From Escherichia sp. E4742 (GTDB lineage: Bacteria; Pseudomonadota; Gammaproteobacteria; Enterobacterales; Enterobacteriaceae), in NCBI RefSeq assembly GCF_005843885.1, contig NZ_CP040443.1, positions 3,038,001 through 3,102,000 of the forward strand: a stretch of DNA of 64,000 bases. Reading direction: 5' to 3'. The translations under genes were made by a program, and so were the position numbers. Below, in pieces: positions 15,273 to 24,294 of the stretch. Under the pieces are notes generated by a model. It saw nothing but the letters and a program-made list of their open reading frames with translations, was not told the DNA's origin and made no database searches. Each line of letters starts with the position of its first letter. Within the stretch, counting starts at the first letter, position 1.

Positions 15273-16997
15273 ATGGAGATGTTGTCTGGAGCCGAGATGG
15301 TCGTCCGATCGCTTATCGATCAGGGCGTTAAACAAGTATTCGGTTATCCCGGAGGCGCGGTCCTTGATATTTACGATGCGTTGCATACCGTGGGGGGTAT
15401 CGATCACGTATTAGTTCGTCATGAGCAAGCGGCTGTGCATATGGCCGATGGCCTGGCACGTGCAACCGGGGAAGTGGGGGTCGTGCTGGTGACGTCGGGT
15501 CCTGGGGCGACTAATGCGATTACTGGTATCGCTACTGCTTATATGGACTCCATTCCCTTGGTTGTCCTTTCTGGTCAGGTAGCGACCTCGCTGATAGGCT
15601 ACGATGCCTTTCAGGAGTGCGACATGGTGGGAATTTCCCGCCCGGTGGTCAAACACAGTTTCCTGGTTAAGCAAACGGAAGACATTCCTCAGGTGCTGAA
15701 AAAGGCATTCTGGCTGGCGGCAAGTGGTCGTCCTGGGCCAGTGGTGGTTGATTTACCGAAAGATATTCTTAATCCGGCGAACAAATTACCCTACGTCTGG
15801 CCGGAGTCGGTCAGTATGCGCTCTTATAACCCGACAACACTGGGTCATAAGGGGCAGATTAAACGCGCATTGCAGACACTGGCGGCAGCGAAAAAACCGG
15901 TAGTTTACGTTGGCGGCGGCGCCGTGACTGCGAGTTGCCATCAACAACTTAAACAGATTATTGAGCAGCTTAATCTTCCCGTCGTCTCTTCATTAATGGG
16001 GCTGGGGGCGTTTCCAGCAACGCATCGTCAGGCGCTGGGGATGCTGGGAATGCACGGCACCTACGAAGCTAATATGACCATGCATAATGCCGATGTTATT
16101 TTTGCGGTCGGCGTGCGCTTTGACGATCGCACCACTAACAATCTGGCCAAGTACTGCCCGAATGCAACGGTTTTACATATTGATATCGATCCTACGTCGA
16201 TCTCAAAAACCGTTACCGCCGACATTCCGATCGTTGGTGACGCGCGGTTGGTGCTGGATCAAATGCTGGAGTTGCTGGCACAAGAAACGGCTCACCAACC
16301 GTTGGATGAAATTCGTGACTGGTGGCAACAGATTGAACAATGGCGCGCTCGGCAGTGCCTTAAATACGATACTCAGAGCGAAAAGATTAAACCGCAAGCG
16401 GTGATCGAGACACTCTGGCGGCTGACGAAAGGCGATGCATATGTCACGTCCGACGTCGGGCAGCACCAGATGTTCGCCGCACTTTATTATCCTTTCGACA
16501 AACCGCGTCGCTGGATCAACTCCGGTGGCCTCGGCACTATGGGCTTTGGTTTGCCTGCGGCGCTGGGTGTCAAAATGGCATTGCCAGAAGAAACCGTGGT
16601 CTGTGTCACTGGCGACGGTAGCATTCAGATGAACATTCAGGAACTGTCTACCGCTTTGCAATATGAACTGCCGGTGCTGGTGGTGAATCTCAATAACCGC
16701 TATCTGGGGATGGTGAAGCAGTGGCAGGACATGATCTATTCCGGCCGCCATTCACAATCTTATATGCAGTCGCTACCGGATTTTGTTCGTCTGGCGGAAG
16801 CCTATGGCCATGTTGGGATCCAGATCTCTCATCCGCAAGAGCTGGAAAACAAACTTAGCGAGGCACTGGAACAGGTCCGCAATAATCGCCTGGTGTTTGT
16901 TGATGTCACTGTTGATGGCAGCGAGCACGTCTACCCGATGCAGATTCGTGGCGGCGGAATGGATGAAATGTGGTTAAGCAAAACGGAGAGGACCTGA
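15273..16997 (+). CDS. ilvI: Acetolactate synthase III large subunit
   Basis: IlvI is the catalytic subunit of acetohydroxyacid synthase III, making acetolactate and acetohydroxybutyrate for valine, leucine and isoleucine. The 574 residues contain the N-terminal TPP-enzyme domain with the catalytic glutamate in VRHEQAAVHMADG, an FAD-binding middle domain, and the TPP motif GDGSIQMNIQEL...NLNN. The start MEMLSGAEMVV at 15273 is the accepted one; an ATG 28 codons upstream (15189) is in frame but extends into the leader. Residues around 190-240 and 325-340 show a cluster of substitutions against the K-12 sequence I recall. Confidence 0.97.
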   Translation: MEMLSGAEMVVRSLIDQGVKQVFGYPGGAVLDIYDALHTVGGIDHVLVRHEQAAVHMADGLARATGEVGVVLVTSGPGATNAITGIATAYMDSIPLVVLSGQVATSLIGYDAFQECDMVGISRPVVKHSFLVKQTEDIPQVLKKAFWLAASGRPGPVVVDLPKDILNPANKLPYVWPESVSMRSYNPTTLGHKGQIKRALQTLAAAKKPVVYVGGGAVTASCHQQLKQIIEQLNLPVVSSLMGLGAFPATHRQALGMLGMHGTYEANMTMHNADVIFAVGVRFDDRTTNNLAKYCPNATVLHIDIDPTSISKTVTADIPIVGDARLVLDQMLELLAQETAHQPLDEIRDWWQQIEQWRARQCLKYDTQSEKIKPQAVIETLWRLTKGDAYVTSDVGQHQMFAALYYPFDKPRRWINSGGLGTMGFGLPAALGVKMALPEETVVCVTGDGSIQMNIQELSTALQYELPVLVVNLNNRYLGMVKQWQDMIYSGRHSQSYMQSLPDFVRLAEAYGHVGIQISHPQELENKLSEALEQVRNNRLVFVDVTVDGSEHVYPMQIRGGGMDEMWLSKTERT

Positions 16998-16999
16998 TT

Positions 17000-17491
17000 A
17001 TGCGCCGGATATTATCCGTATTACTCGAAAATGAATCAGGCGCGTTATCCCGTGTGATCGGCCTCTTTTCCCAACGGGGCTATAACATTGAAAGCCTGAC
17101 CGTTGCGCCAACCGACGATCCGACATTATCGCGTATGACTATCCAGACCGTGGGCGATGAAAAAGTGTTGGAGCAGATTGAAAAGCAATTACACAAGCTG
17201 GTCGATGTGCTGCGTGTTAGCGAACTGGGGCAGGGGGCGCATGTTGAGCGGGAAATCATGCTGGTGAAGATTCAGGCCAGTGGCTACGGACGTGACGAAG
17301 TGAAGCGCAATACGGAAATATTCCGTGGGCAAATCATTGATGTCACGCCATCGCTTTATACCGTTCAATTGGCGGGAACCAGCGATAAGCTTGATGCATT
17401 TTTAGCATCGATTCGCGATGTGGCGAAAATTGTGGAGGTTGCTCGTTCCGGCGTAGTAGGACTTTCGCGCGGCGATAAAATAATGCGTTGA
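17000..17491 (+). CDS. ilvH: Acetolactate synthase III regulatory small subunit
   Basis: IlvH stimulates IlvI and confers valine feedback inhibition. The 163-residue protein begins MRRILSVLLENESGALSRVI with an N-terminal ACT domain (about residues 3-78), followed by the small-subunit C-terminal domain. It starts 2 bases after the ilvI stop, in the same operon. A terminator follows within 30 bases. An in-frame ATG at 16970 lies inside ilvI and is not preferred. Confidence 0.97.
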   Translation: MRRILSVLLENESGALSRVIGLFSQRGYNIESLTVAPTDDPTLSRMTIQTVGDEKVLEQIEKQLHKLVDVLRVSELGQGAHVEREIMLVKIQASGYGRDEVKRNTEIFRGQIIDVTPSLYTVQLAGTSDKLDAFLASIRDVAKIVEVARSGVVGLSRGDKIMR

Positions 17492-17515
17492 GAATGATCT
17501 CAATACGCAATTTAC

Positions 17516-17544
17516 AGCCCAACATGTCACGTTGGGCTTTTTTT
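17516..17544 (+). terminator. Rho-independent terminator after ilvH
   Basis: The 8-bp stem AGCCCAAC/GTTGGGCT (17516-17523, 17531-17538) with a 7-base loop is followed by a T run to 17544. Confidence 0.93.
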
Positions 17545-17670
17545 GCGAATTCAGTGGGAACCTGGAATAAAAGCAGTTGCCGCAGTTAATTTTCTGCGCT
17601 TAGATGTTAATGAATTTAACCCATGCCAGTACAATGGGTATGGTTTTTACATTTTACTCAAGGGGCAATT

Positions 17671-18675
17671 GTGAAACTGGATGAAATCGCTCGGCTGGCG
17701 GGAGTGTCGCGGACCACTGCAAGCTATGTTATTAACGGCAAAGCGAAGCAATACCGTGTGAGCGACAAAACCGTTGAAAAAGTCATGGCAGTGGTGCGTG
17801 AGCACAATTACCACCCAAATGCCGTGGCTGCTGGGCTTCGTGCTGGACGCACACGTTCGATTGGTCTTGTGATCCCCGATCTGGAGAACACAAGTTACAC
17901 CCGTATCGCTAATTATCTTGAACGTCAGGCGCGGCAACGGGGCTATCAACTACTGATTGCTTGTTCCGAAGATCAGCCAGACAACGAAATGCGCTGTATT
18001 GAGCATCTTTTGCAGCGTCAGGTCGATGCCATCATTGTTTCGACGTCGCTGCCGCCGGAGCATCCTTTTTATCAACGCTGGGCTAACGACCCGTTCCCGA
18101 TCGTCGCCCTGGACCGCGCCCTCGATCGTGAACACTTCACCAGCGTTGTGGGTGCCGACCAGGATGATGCAGAAATGCTGGCCGAAGAGTTACGTAAGTT
18201 TCCTGCTGAGACGGTGCTTTATCTTGGCGCGTTGCCGGAGCTTTCTGTCAGCTTCCTGCGCGAGCAGGGTTTCCGTACCGCCTGGAAAGATGATCCACGC
18301 GAAGTGCATTTCCTTTATGCCAACAGTTATGAGCGAGAAACCGCTGCCCAGTTGTTCGAAAAATGGCTGGAAACGCATCCGATGCCGCAGGCGCTGTTCA
18401 CCACCTCATTTGCGTTGTTGCAAGGCGTTATGGATGTCACGCTGCGCCGCGATGGCAAACTGCCTTCTGATTTGGCAATTGCGACCTTTGGTGACAACGA
18501 ATTGCTCGACTTCTTACAGTGTCCGGTATTGGCGGTAGCCCAGCGTCATCGCGACGTTGCGGAACGCGTACTGGAGATTGTGCTCGCCAGTCTGGACGAG
18601 CCGCGCAAACCAAAACCAGGCTTAACACGCATTAAACGTAATCTTTATCGCCGTGGTGTACTAAGCCGTAGATAA
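17671..18675 (+). CDS. cra: Catabolite repressor/activator Cra (FruR)
   Basis: Cra is the LacI-family regulator that senses fructose 1-phosphate or fructose 1,6-bisphosphate and switches flux between glycolysis and gluconeogenesis. The 334 residues start at a GTG, giving MKLDEIARLAGVSRTTASYV with the HTH in residues 3-23 and a hinge helix near residue 50-60. The rest is a periplasmic-binding-protein-like effector domain. The GTG is preferred over an ATG 16 codons upstream because the HTH must be N-terminal. It is monocistronic, flanked by the ilvIH terminator and a hairpin after the stop. Confidence 0.97.
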   Translation: MKLDEIARLAGVSRTTASYVINGKAKQYRVSDKTVEKVMAVVREHNYHPNAVAAGLRAGRTRSIGLVIPDLENTSYTRIANYLERQARQRGYQLLIACSEDQPDNEMRCIEHLLQRQVDAIIVSTSLPPEHPFYQRWANDPFPIVALDRALDREHFTSVVGADQDDAEMLAEELRKFPAETVLYLGALPELSVSFLREQGFRTAWKDDPREVHFLYANSYERETAAQLFEKWLETHPMPQALFTTSFALLQGVMDVTLRRDGKLPSDLAIATFGDNELLDFLQCPVLAVAQRHRDVAERVLEIVLASLDEPRKPKPGLTRIKRNLYRRGVLSRR

Positions 18676-18688
18676 ACATTACGAAAAG

Positions 18689-18718
18689 ATGCGCCAGTGG
18701 ATTTAACCTCTGGCGCAT
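18689..18718 (+). terminator. Hairpin after cra, possible terminator
   Basis: A perfect 9-bp stem ATGCGCCAG/CTGGCGCAT (18689-18697, 18710-18718) lies 13 bases after the cra stop. It lacks a good T run (TGAGTA follows), so it may be a 3'-end stabiliser or a Rho-assisted end rather than a strong intrinsic terminator. Confidence 0.55.
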
Positions 18719-19194
18719 TGAGTACGTAATTGGACATCGATATCCATAATGTAAATAAGACTATTCTGGACAATTATCCATAAGCCCTCCTGAATATCCT
18801 GCCAATTAACTCTATTCGCTGCGCTGAATGATAATTAACTCGTAACGGTAGATTGCAATTGCATTATTTTGTTACAAGCAAATCGGCAATTGCCGATTAA
18901 ACAAACACTTTTCTAAACTTTTGTCCAAAGTCGCTGGCATCAGGCATGGCGCACGTGCAACAGGGACTGTTATCCGGGGGAGATATGTCCTAAAATGCCG
19001 CTCGCGTCGCAAACTGACACTTTATATTTCCATTAAGGAAAATCGAGTCGTTTTTAAAACGGTAATGATGAATGGGATTTTTTCTTACAACTATTCATGA
19101 CGTTAATTTGCTTCGTTTGTTGTGCGATTTTTAAACAATGCAGATATTAGCCGTAAACATTGGGTTTTTTGCTTCGGTAAGGAATGTTCCTGGC
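18719..19194. other. cra-mraZ intergenic region with a perfect 18-bp palindrome
   Basis: Nearly 480 bases without a convincing gene. The notable element is AATCGGCAATTGCCGATT (18881-18898), a perfect 18-bp palindrome. A shorter palindrome TGCAATTGCA (18854-18863) shares the CAATTG core and is centred 31 bp away. I do not recognise a cognate regulator. The stretch leads into the mra promoter. Confidence 0.6.
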
Positions 19195-19224
19195 TTGACA
19201 AGCTTTTCCTCCGCTCCGTAAACT
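19195..19224 (+). promoter_or_regulatory. Pmra, main promoter of the dcw cluster
   Basis: A perfect -35 TTGACA (19195-19200) and a -10 TAAACT (19219-19224) lie 18 bases apart, upstream of mraZ. This is the position of the E. coli mra promoter, which drives the first nine or more genes of the cluster. Confidence 0.9.
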
Positions 19225-19232
19225 CCTTTTAG

Positions 19233-19257
19233 TGGGAATTTGTGGGATAAAGTGGTA
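19233..19257 (+). promoter_or_regulatory. MraZ operator repeats
   Basis: Three 5-base repeats spaced by 5 bases lie just downstream of Pmra: TGGGA (19233-19237), TGGGA (19243-19247) and TGGTA (19253-19257). MraZ is known to bind tandem TGGGN boxes with this 10-bp period. The third box departs from TGGGN. Confidence 0.85.
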
Positions 19258-19274
19258 ATCGGGGGGAGACTGGC

Positions 19275-19733
19275 ATGTTCCGGGGAGCAACGTTAGTCAA
19301 TCTCGACAGTAAAGGGCGCTTATCGGTGCCTACCCGTTATCGGGAAGAACTGCTCGGGAGCGCTGCCGGTCAAATGGTGTGTACCATTGACATTCATCAC
19401 CCGTGCCTGCTGCTTTACCCCCTTCCTGAATGGGAAATTATCGAGCACAAATTATCGCGTCTTTCGAGCATGAACCCTGTTGAACGTCGTGTTCAACGCC
19501 TTCTGTTAGGGCATGCCAGTGAGTGTCAGCTGGATAGCGCAGGTCGATTATTAATCGCGCCTGTGTTGCGGCAGCATGCCGGGCTGACGAAAGAAGTGAT
19601 GCTGGTCGGGCAGTTCAATAAGTTCGAACTGTGGGATGAAACGACCTGGCATCAACAGGTCAGGGAAGATATCGACGCTGAACAGTCTGTTACCGAAAAC
19701 TTGTCGGAGCGACTGCAGGACTTGTCTCTATAA
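19275..19733 (+). CDS. mraZ: Transcriptional regulator MraZ
   Basis: MraZ is an AbrB-fold DNA-binding protein that forms a ring and represses its own dcw operon. The 152-residue protein contains two SpoVT/AbrB-like halves with the DxxGR signature: NLDSKGRLSVPTRYRE near residue 9 and QLDSAGRLLIAPVLRQ near residue 78. It is first in the cluster, directly below its own operator repeats, and its stop is one base before the rsmH start. Excess MraZ is balanced by RsmH in E. coli. Confidence 0.97.
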   Translation: MFRGATLVNLDSKGRLSVPTRYREELLGSAAGQMVCTIDIHHPCLLLYPLPEWEIIEHKLSRLSSMNPVERRVQRLLLGHASECQLDSAGRLLIAPVLRQHAGLTKEVMLVGQFNKFELWDETTWHQQVREDIDAEQSVTENLSERLQDLSL

Positions 19734-19734
19734 A

Positions 19735-20676
19735 ATGATGGAAAACTATAAACATACCACGGTACTGCTGGACGAAGCCGTAAATGGCCTCAATATCCGT
19801 CCTGACGGTATCTACATTGATGGAACTTTTGGTCGCGGTGGTCACTCACGTCTGATTCTTTCGCAACTTGGCGAAACGGGACGCTTGTTGGCAATCGATC
19901 GCGACCCGCAGGCTATTGCCGTCGCGAAGACTATTGATGATCCGCGCTTCTCCATCATTCATGGACCTTTCTCTGCGCTGGGCGAATATGTCGCCGAGCG
20001 CGATCTTATCGGCAAGATCGACGGCATTCTGCTCGATCTTGGTGTCTCTTCACCGCAACTCGATGATGCTGAACGCGGTTTTTCCTTTATGCGCGATGGC
20101 CCGTTGGACATGCGTATGGACCCGACGCGCGGTCAGTCTGCCGCCGAATGGCTACAAACCGCAGAAGAATCCGATATTGCCTGGGTATTAAAAACCTATG
20201 GCGAAGAGCGTTTTGCTAAACGTATTGCACGCGCCATTGTCGAGCGTAACCGCGAACAGCCGATGACCCGCACTAAAGAACTGGCAGAAGTCGTTGCTGC
20301 CGCAACGCCGGTGAAAGACAAATTCAAACATCCCGCGACCCGTACCTTCCAGGCGGTGCGCATTTGGGTGAACAGTGAACTGGAGGAGATAGAGCAGGCG
20401 CTAAAAAGCTCGCTTAACGTGCTGGCCCCAGGCGGGCGGCTTTCGATCATCAGTTTTCATTCGCTGGAAGATCGTATTGTGAAACGCTTTATGCGTGAAA
20501 ACAGTCGCGGTCCACAAGTTCCGGCAGGGTTACCGATGACTGAAGAGCAGCTCAAAAAACTGGGTGGCCGTCAGTTGCGAGCACTAGGTAAGTTGATGCC
20601 GGGCGAAGAAGAGGTGGCAGAGAACCCTCGTGCCCGTAGTTCAGTTCTGCGTATTGCAGAGAGGACGAACGCATGA
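19735..20676 (+). CDS. rsmH: 16S rRNA m4C1402 methyltransferase RsmH (MraW)
   Basis: RsmH uses SAM to N4-methylate C1402 in the 16S rRNA decoding centre, acting with RsmI. The 313-residue protein begins [19 protein letters not shown] and has the SAM motif [10 protein letters not shown] near residue 30, plus the family segment [14 protein letters not shown]. The ATG at 19735 follows the mraZ stop by one base, and a longer frame would overlap mraZ. The gene ends overlapping ftsL by 4 bases. Confidence 0.97.
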
Positions 20677-21038
20677 TCAGCAGAGTGACAGAAGCCCTCA
20701 GCAAAGTTAAAGGATCGATGGGAAGCCACGAGCGCCATGCCTTGCCTGGCGTTATCGGTGACGATCTTTTGCGGTTTGGGAAGCTGCCGCTCTGCCTGTT
20801 CATTTGCATTATTTTGACGGCGGTGACTGTGGTGACCACGGCGCACCATACCCGTTTGCTCACCGCTCAGCGCGAACAACTGGTGCTGGAGCGAGACGCT
20901 TTAGACATTGAATGGCGTAACCTCATTCTTGAAGAGAATGCGCTCGGCGACCATAGCCGGGTGGAACGGATCGCCACGGAGAAGCTGCAAATGCAGCATG
21001 TTGATCCATCACAAGAAAATATCGTAGTGCAAAAATAA
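20673..21038 (+). CDS. ftsL: Cell division protein FtsL
   Basis: FtsL is a small bitopic divisome protein that forms a complex with FtsQ and FtsB and activates FtsWI. The 121 residues have a short cytoplasmic N-terminus, one membrane segment (about residues 35-57, [20 protein letters not shown]) and a periplasmic coiled-coil region rich in leucine ([20 protein letters not shown]). The ATG overlaps the rsmH stop in an ATGA arrangement. ftsI follows after 15 bases. Confidence 0.97.
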
Positions 21039-21053
21039 GGATAAACGCGACGC

Positions 21054-22820
21054 ATGAAAGCAGCGGCGAAAACGCAGAAACCAAAACGTCAGGAAGAACA
21101 TGCCAACTTTATCAGTTGGCGTTTTGCGTTGTTATGCGGCTGTATTTTATTGGCACTGGCTTTCCTGCTGGGGCGCGTTGCCTGGTTGCAGGTAATCTCC
21201 CCGGATATGCTGGTGAAAGAGGGCGACATGCGCTCTCTTCGCGTTCAGCAAGTCTCCACCTCCCGCGGCATGATTACCGACCGTTCTGGTCGCCCGTTAG
21301 CAGTGAGTGTGCCAGTAAAAGCAATCTGGGCCGACCCGAAAGAAGTGCATGAAGCCGGTGGCATCAGCGTCGGCGACCGCTGGAAGGCGCTGGCTAACGC
21401 GCTCAATATTCCGCTGGATCAACTTTCTGCCCGCATTAATGCCAACCCGAAAGGGCGCTTTATCTATCTGGCGCGTCAGGTTAACCCTGACATGGCTGAA
21501 TACATCAAAAAACTGAAGCTGCCGGGGATTCATCTGCGCGAAGAATCTCGCCGTTACTACCCGTCTGGCGAAGTGACCGCTCACCTCATTGGCTTTACCA
21601 ACGTCGATAGCCAGGGGATTGAGGGCGTCGAGAAAAGTTTTGATAAATGGCTTACCGGGCAACCGGGCGAACGTATTGTGCGTAAAGACCGCTATGGCCG
21701 TGTAATCGAAGATATTTCTTCTACCGACAGCCAGGCGGCGCACAACCTGGCGTTGAGTATTGATGAACGCCTGCAGGCGCTGGTTTATCGCGAACTGAAC
21801 AACGCCGTGGCCTTTAACAAGGCGGAATCCGGTAGTGCCGTGCTGGTGGATGTCAACACTGGCGAAGTGCTGGCGATGGCTAACAGCCCGTCTTATAACC
21901 CAAACAATCTGAGTGGCACGCCGAAAGAGGCGATGCGTAACCGTACTATCACCGACGTCTTTGAACCGGGTTCAACCGTCAAGCCGATGGTGGTGATGAC
22001 TGCGTTGCAGCGCGGCGTGGTGCGGGAAAACTCGGTACTGAATACCGTTCCTTATCGAATTAACGGCCACGAAATTAAAGACGTGGCGCGCTACAGCGAA
22101 TTAACCCTGACCGGGGTATTACAGAAGTCGAGTAACGTCGGTGTTTCCAAGCTGGCGTTAGCGATGCCGTCCTCAGCGTTAGTAGATACTTACTCACGTT
22201 TTGGGTTGGGAAAAGCGACCAATTTGGGGTTGGTCGGAGAACGCAGTGGCTTATATCCTCAAAAACAACGGTGGTCTGACATAGAGAGGGCCACCTTCTC
22301 TTTCGGCTACGGGCTAATGGTAACACCGTTACAGTTAGCGCGAGTCTACGCAACCATCGGCAGCTATGGTATCTATCGCCCGCTGTCGATTACCAAGGTT
22401 GACCCCCCGGTTCCTGGTGAACGTGTCTTCCCGGAATCCATTGTCCGCACTGTGGTGCATATGATGGAAAGCGTGGCACTACCGGGCGGCGGTGGCGTGA
22501 AGGCGGCGATTAAAGGCTATCGTATCGCCATTAAAACCGGTACTGCGAAAAAGGTCGGGCCGGATGGTCGCTACATCAATAAATATATTGCTTATACCGC
22601 AGGCGTTGCGCCTGCGAGTCAGCCGCGCTTCGCGCTGGTTGTTGTTATCAACGATCCGCAGGCGGGTAAATACTACGGCGGCGCCGTTTCCGCGCCGGTC
22701 TTTGGTGCCATCATGGGCGGCGTATTGCGCACCATGAACATCGAACCGGATGCGCTGACAACGGGTGATAAAAACGAATTTGTGATTAATCAAGGCGAGG
22801 GGACAGGTGGCAGATCGTAA
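21054..22820 (+). CDS. ftsI: Septal transpeptidase FtsI (PBP3)
   Basis: FtsI cross-links septal peptidoglycan with FtsW and is a beta-lactam target. The 588-residue protein has a single membrane anchor (about residues 24-44), a pedestal domain, and a transpeptidase domain with the active serine S307 in STVK, S359-S-N361, and K494-T-G. Residue 332 is valine (GTT at 22047-22049), where I recall isoleucine in K-12; the four-residue YRIN/YRIK insertion seen in some resistant isolates after P333 is absent, and E349 and I532 are the usual residues. In K-12 the sponge RNA FtsO derives from within this coding region; I did not test its conservation. murE overlaps its end. Confidence 0.97.
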   Translation: MKAAAKTQKPKRQEEHANFISWRFALLCGCILLALAFLLGRVAWLQVISPDMLVKEGDMRSLRVQQVSTSRGMITDRSGRPLAVSVPVKAIWADPKEVHEAGGISVGDRWKALANALNIPLDQLSARINANPKGRFIYLARQVNPDMAEYIKKLKLPGIHLREESRRYYPSGEVTAHLIGFTNVDSQGIEGVEKSFDKWLTGQPGERIVRKDRYGRVIEDISSTDSQAAHNLALSIDERLQALVYRELNNAVAFNKAESGSAVLVDVNTGEVLAMANSPSYNPNNLSGTPKEAMRNRTITDVFEPGSTVKPMVVMTALQRGVVRENSVLNTVPYRINGHEIKDVARYSELTLTGVLQKSSNVGVSKLALAMPSSALVDTYSRFGLGKATNLGLVGERSGLYPQKQRWSDIERATFSFGYGLMVTPLQLARVYATIGSYGIYRPLSITKVDPPVPGERVFPESIVRTVVHMMESVALPGGGGVKAAIKGYRIAIKTGTAKKVGPDGRYINKYIAYTAGVAPASQPRFALVVVINDPQAGKYYGGAVSAPVFGAIMGGVLRTMNIEPDALTTGDKNEFVINQGEGTGGRS

Positions 22821-24294
22821 TTTGCGCGACCTTCTTGCTCCGTGGGTGCCAAACGCACCTTCGCGAGCACTGCGAGAGATGACACTCGACAGCCGTGTGG
22901 CTGCGTCGGGCGATCTTTTTGTAGCTGTAGTAGGTCATCAGGCGGACGGGCGTCGATATATCCCGCAGGCGATAGCGCAAGGTGTGGCTGCCATTATTGC
23001 TGAGGCAAAAGATGAGGCGACCGATGGTGAAATCCGTGAAATGCACGGCGTACCGGTCATCTATCTCAGCCAGCTCAATGAGCGTTTATCTGCGCTGGCG
23101 GGCCGCTTTTACCATGAACCCTCTGACAATTTACGTCTCGTGGGCGTTACGGGCACTAACGGCAAAACCACGACTACCCAGCTTCTGGCGCAGTGGAGCC
23201 AACTGCTTGGCGAAACCAGCGCGATAATGGGCACTGTTGGTAACGGCCTGCTGGGTAAAGTTATTCCGACGGAAAACACGACCGGTTCGGCAGTCGACGT
23301 TCAGCATGAGCTTGCGGGGCTGGTGGATCAGGGCGCGACTTTTTGCGCAATGGAAGTTTCCTCCCATGGGCTGGTACAACACCGTGTGGCAGCATTGAAA
23401 TTTGCGGCGTCGGTTTTTACCAACTTAAGCCGCGATCACCTTGATTATCACGGTGATATGGAACATTACGAAGCCGCAAAATGGCTGCTTTATTCTGAAC
23501 ATCATTGCGGTCAGGCGATAGTCAACGCCGATGACGAAGTAGGCCGTCGCTGGCTGGCAAAACTACCAGACGCGGTTGCGGTGTCGATGGAAGACCATAT
23601 CAATCTGAACTGTCATGGCCGCTGGCTGAAAGTGACCGATGTGAACTATCACGACAGCGGCGCAACCATTCGCTTTAGCTCAAGCTGGGGCGATGGGGAA
23701 ATTGAAAGTCGCCTGATGGGGGCATTCAACGTCAGTAATTTACTGTTGGCGCTGGCGACGCTGCTGGCGCTGGGTTATCCGCTGGCGGATCTGCTAAAAA
23801 CCGCCGCACGTCTGCAACCGGTTTGCGGACGTATGGAAGTGTTCACTGCGCCAGGCAAACCGACGGTGGTTGTGGATTACGCTCACACCCCGGATGCACT
23901 GGAAAAAGCCTTGCAGGCTGCACGTCTTCATTGTGCAGGCAAGCTGTGGTGCGTCTTCGGCTGTGGCGGCGATCGTGATAAAGGCAAGCGTCCACTGATG
24001 GGGGCGATTGCTGAAGAGTTTGCCGACGTGGCGGTGGTGACGGACGATAACCCGCGTACCGAAGAACCGCGCGCCATCATCAACGATATTCTGGCGGGAA
24101 TGTTAGATGCCGGACGTGCCAAAGTGATGGAAGGCCGTGCCGAAGCGGTGACTTGCGCCGTTATGCAGGCTAAAGAGAATGATGTGGTGCTGGTCGCTGG
24201 CAAAGGCCATGAAGATTACCAGATTGTTGGCAATCAGCGCCTGGACTACTCCGATCGCGTCACGGTAGCGCGTCTGCTGGGGGTGATCGCATGA
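22807..24294 (+). CDS. murE: UDP-MurNAc-L-Ala-D-Glu:meso-diaminopimelate ligase
   Basis: MurE adds meso-diaminopimelate to the muropeptide precursor in the cytoplasm. The 495 residues start at a GTG (MADRNLRDLLAPWVP) inside the end of ftsI, a 14-base overlap. The ATP-binding loop GTNGKTTTT is near residue 115, the lysine-modification segment and HLDYHG follow, and the C-terminal DNPRTEEPR motif near residue 414 specifies meso-DAP rather than lysine, as expected for a Gram-negative. It overlaps murF by 4 bases. Confidence 0.97.
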   Translation: MADRNLRDLLAPWVPNAPSRALREMTLDSRVAASGDLFVAVVGHQADGRRYIPQAIAQGVAAIIAEAKDEATDGEIREMHGVPVIYLSQLNERLSALAGRFYHEPSDNLRLVGVTGTNGKTTTTQLLAQWSQLLGETSAIMGTVGNGLLGKVIPTENTTGSAVDVQHELAGLVDQGATFCAMEVSSHGLVQHRVAALKFAASVFTNLSRDHLDYHGDMEHYEAAKWLLYSEHHCGQAIVNADDEVGRRWLAKLPDAVAVSMEDHINLNCHGRWLKVTDVNYHDSGATIRFSSSWGDGEIESRLMGAFNVSNLLLALATLLALGYPLADLLKTAARLQPVCGRMEVFTAPGKPTVVVDYAHTPDALEKALQAARLHCAGKLWCVFGCGGDRDKGKRPLMGAIAEEFADVAVVTDDNPRTEEPRAIINDILAGMLDAGRAKVMEGRAEAVTCAVMQAKENDVVLVAGKGHEDYQIVGNQRLDYSDRVTVARLLGVIA

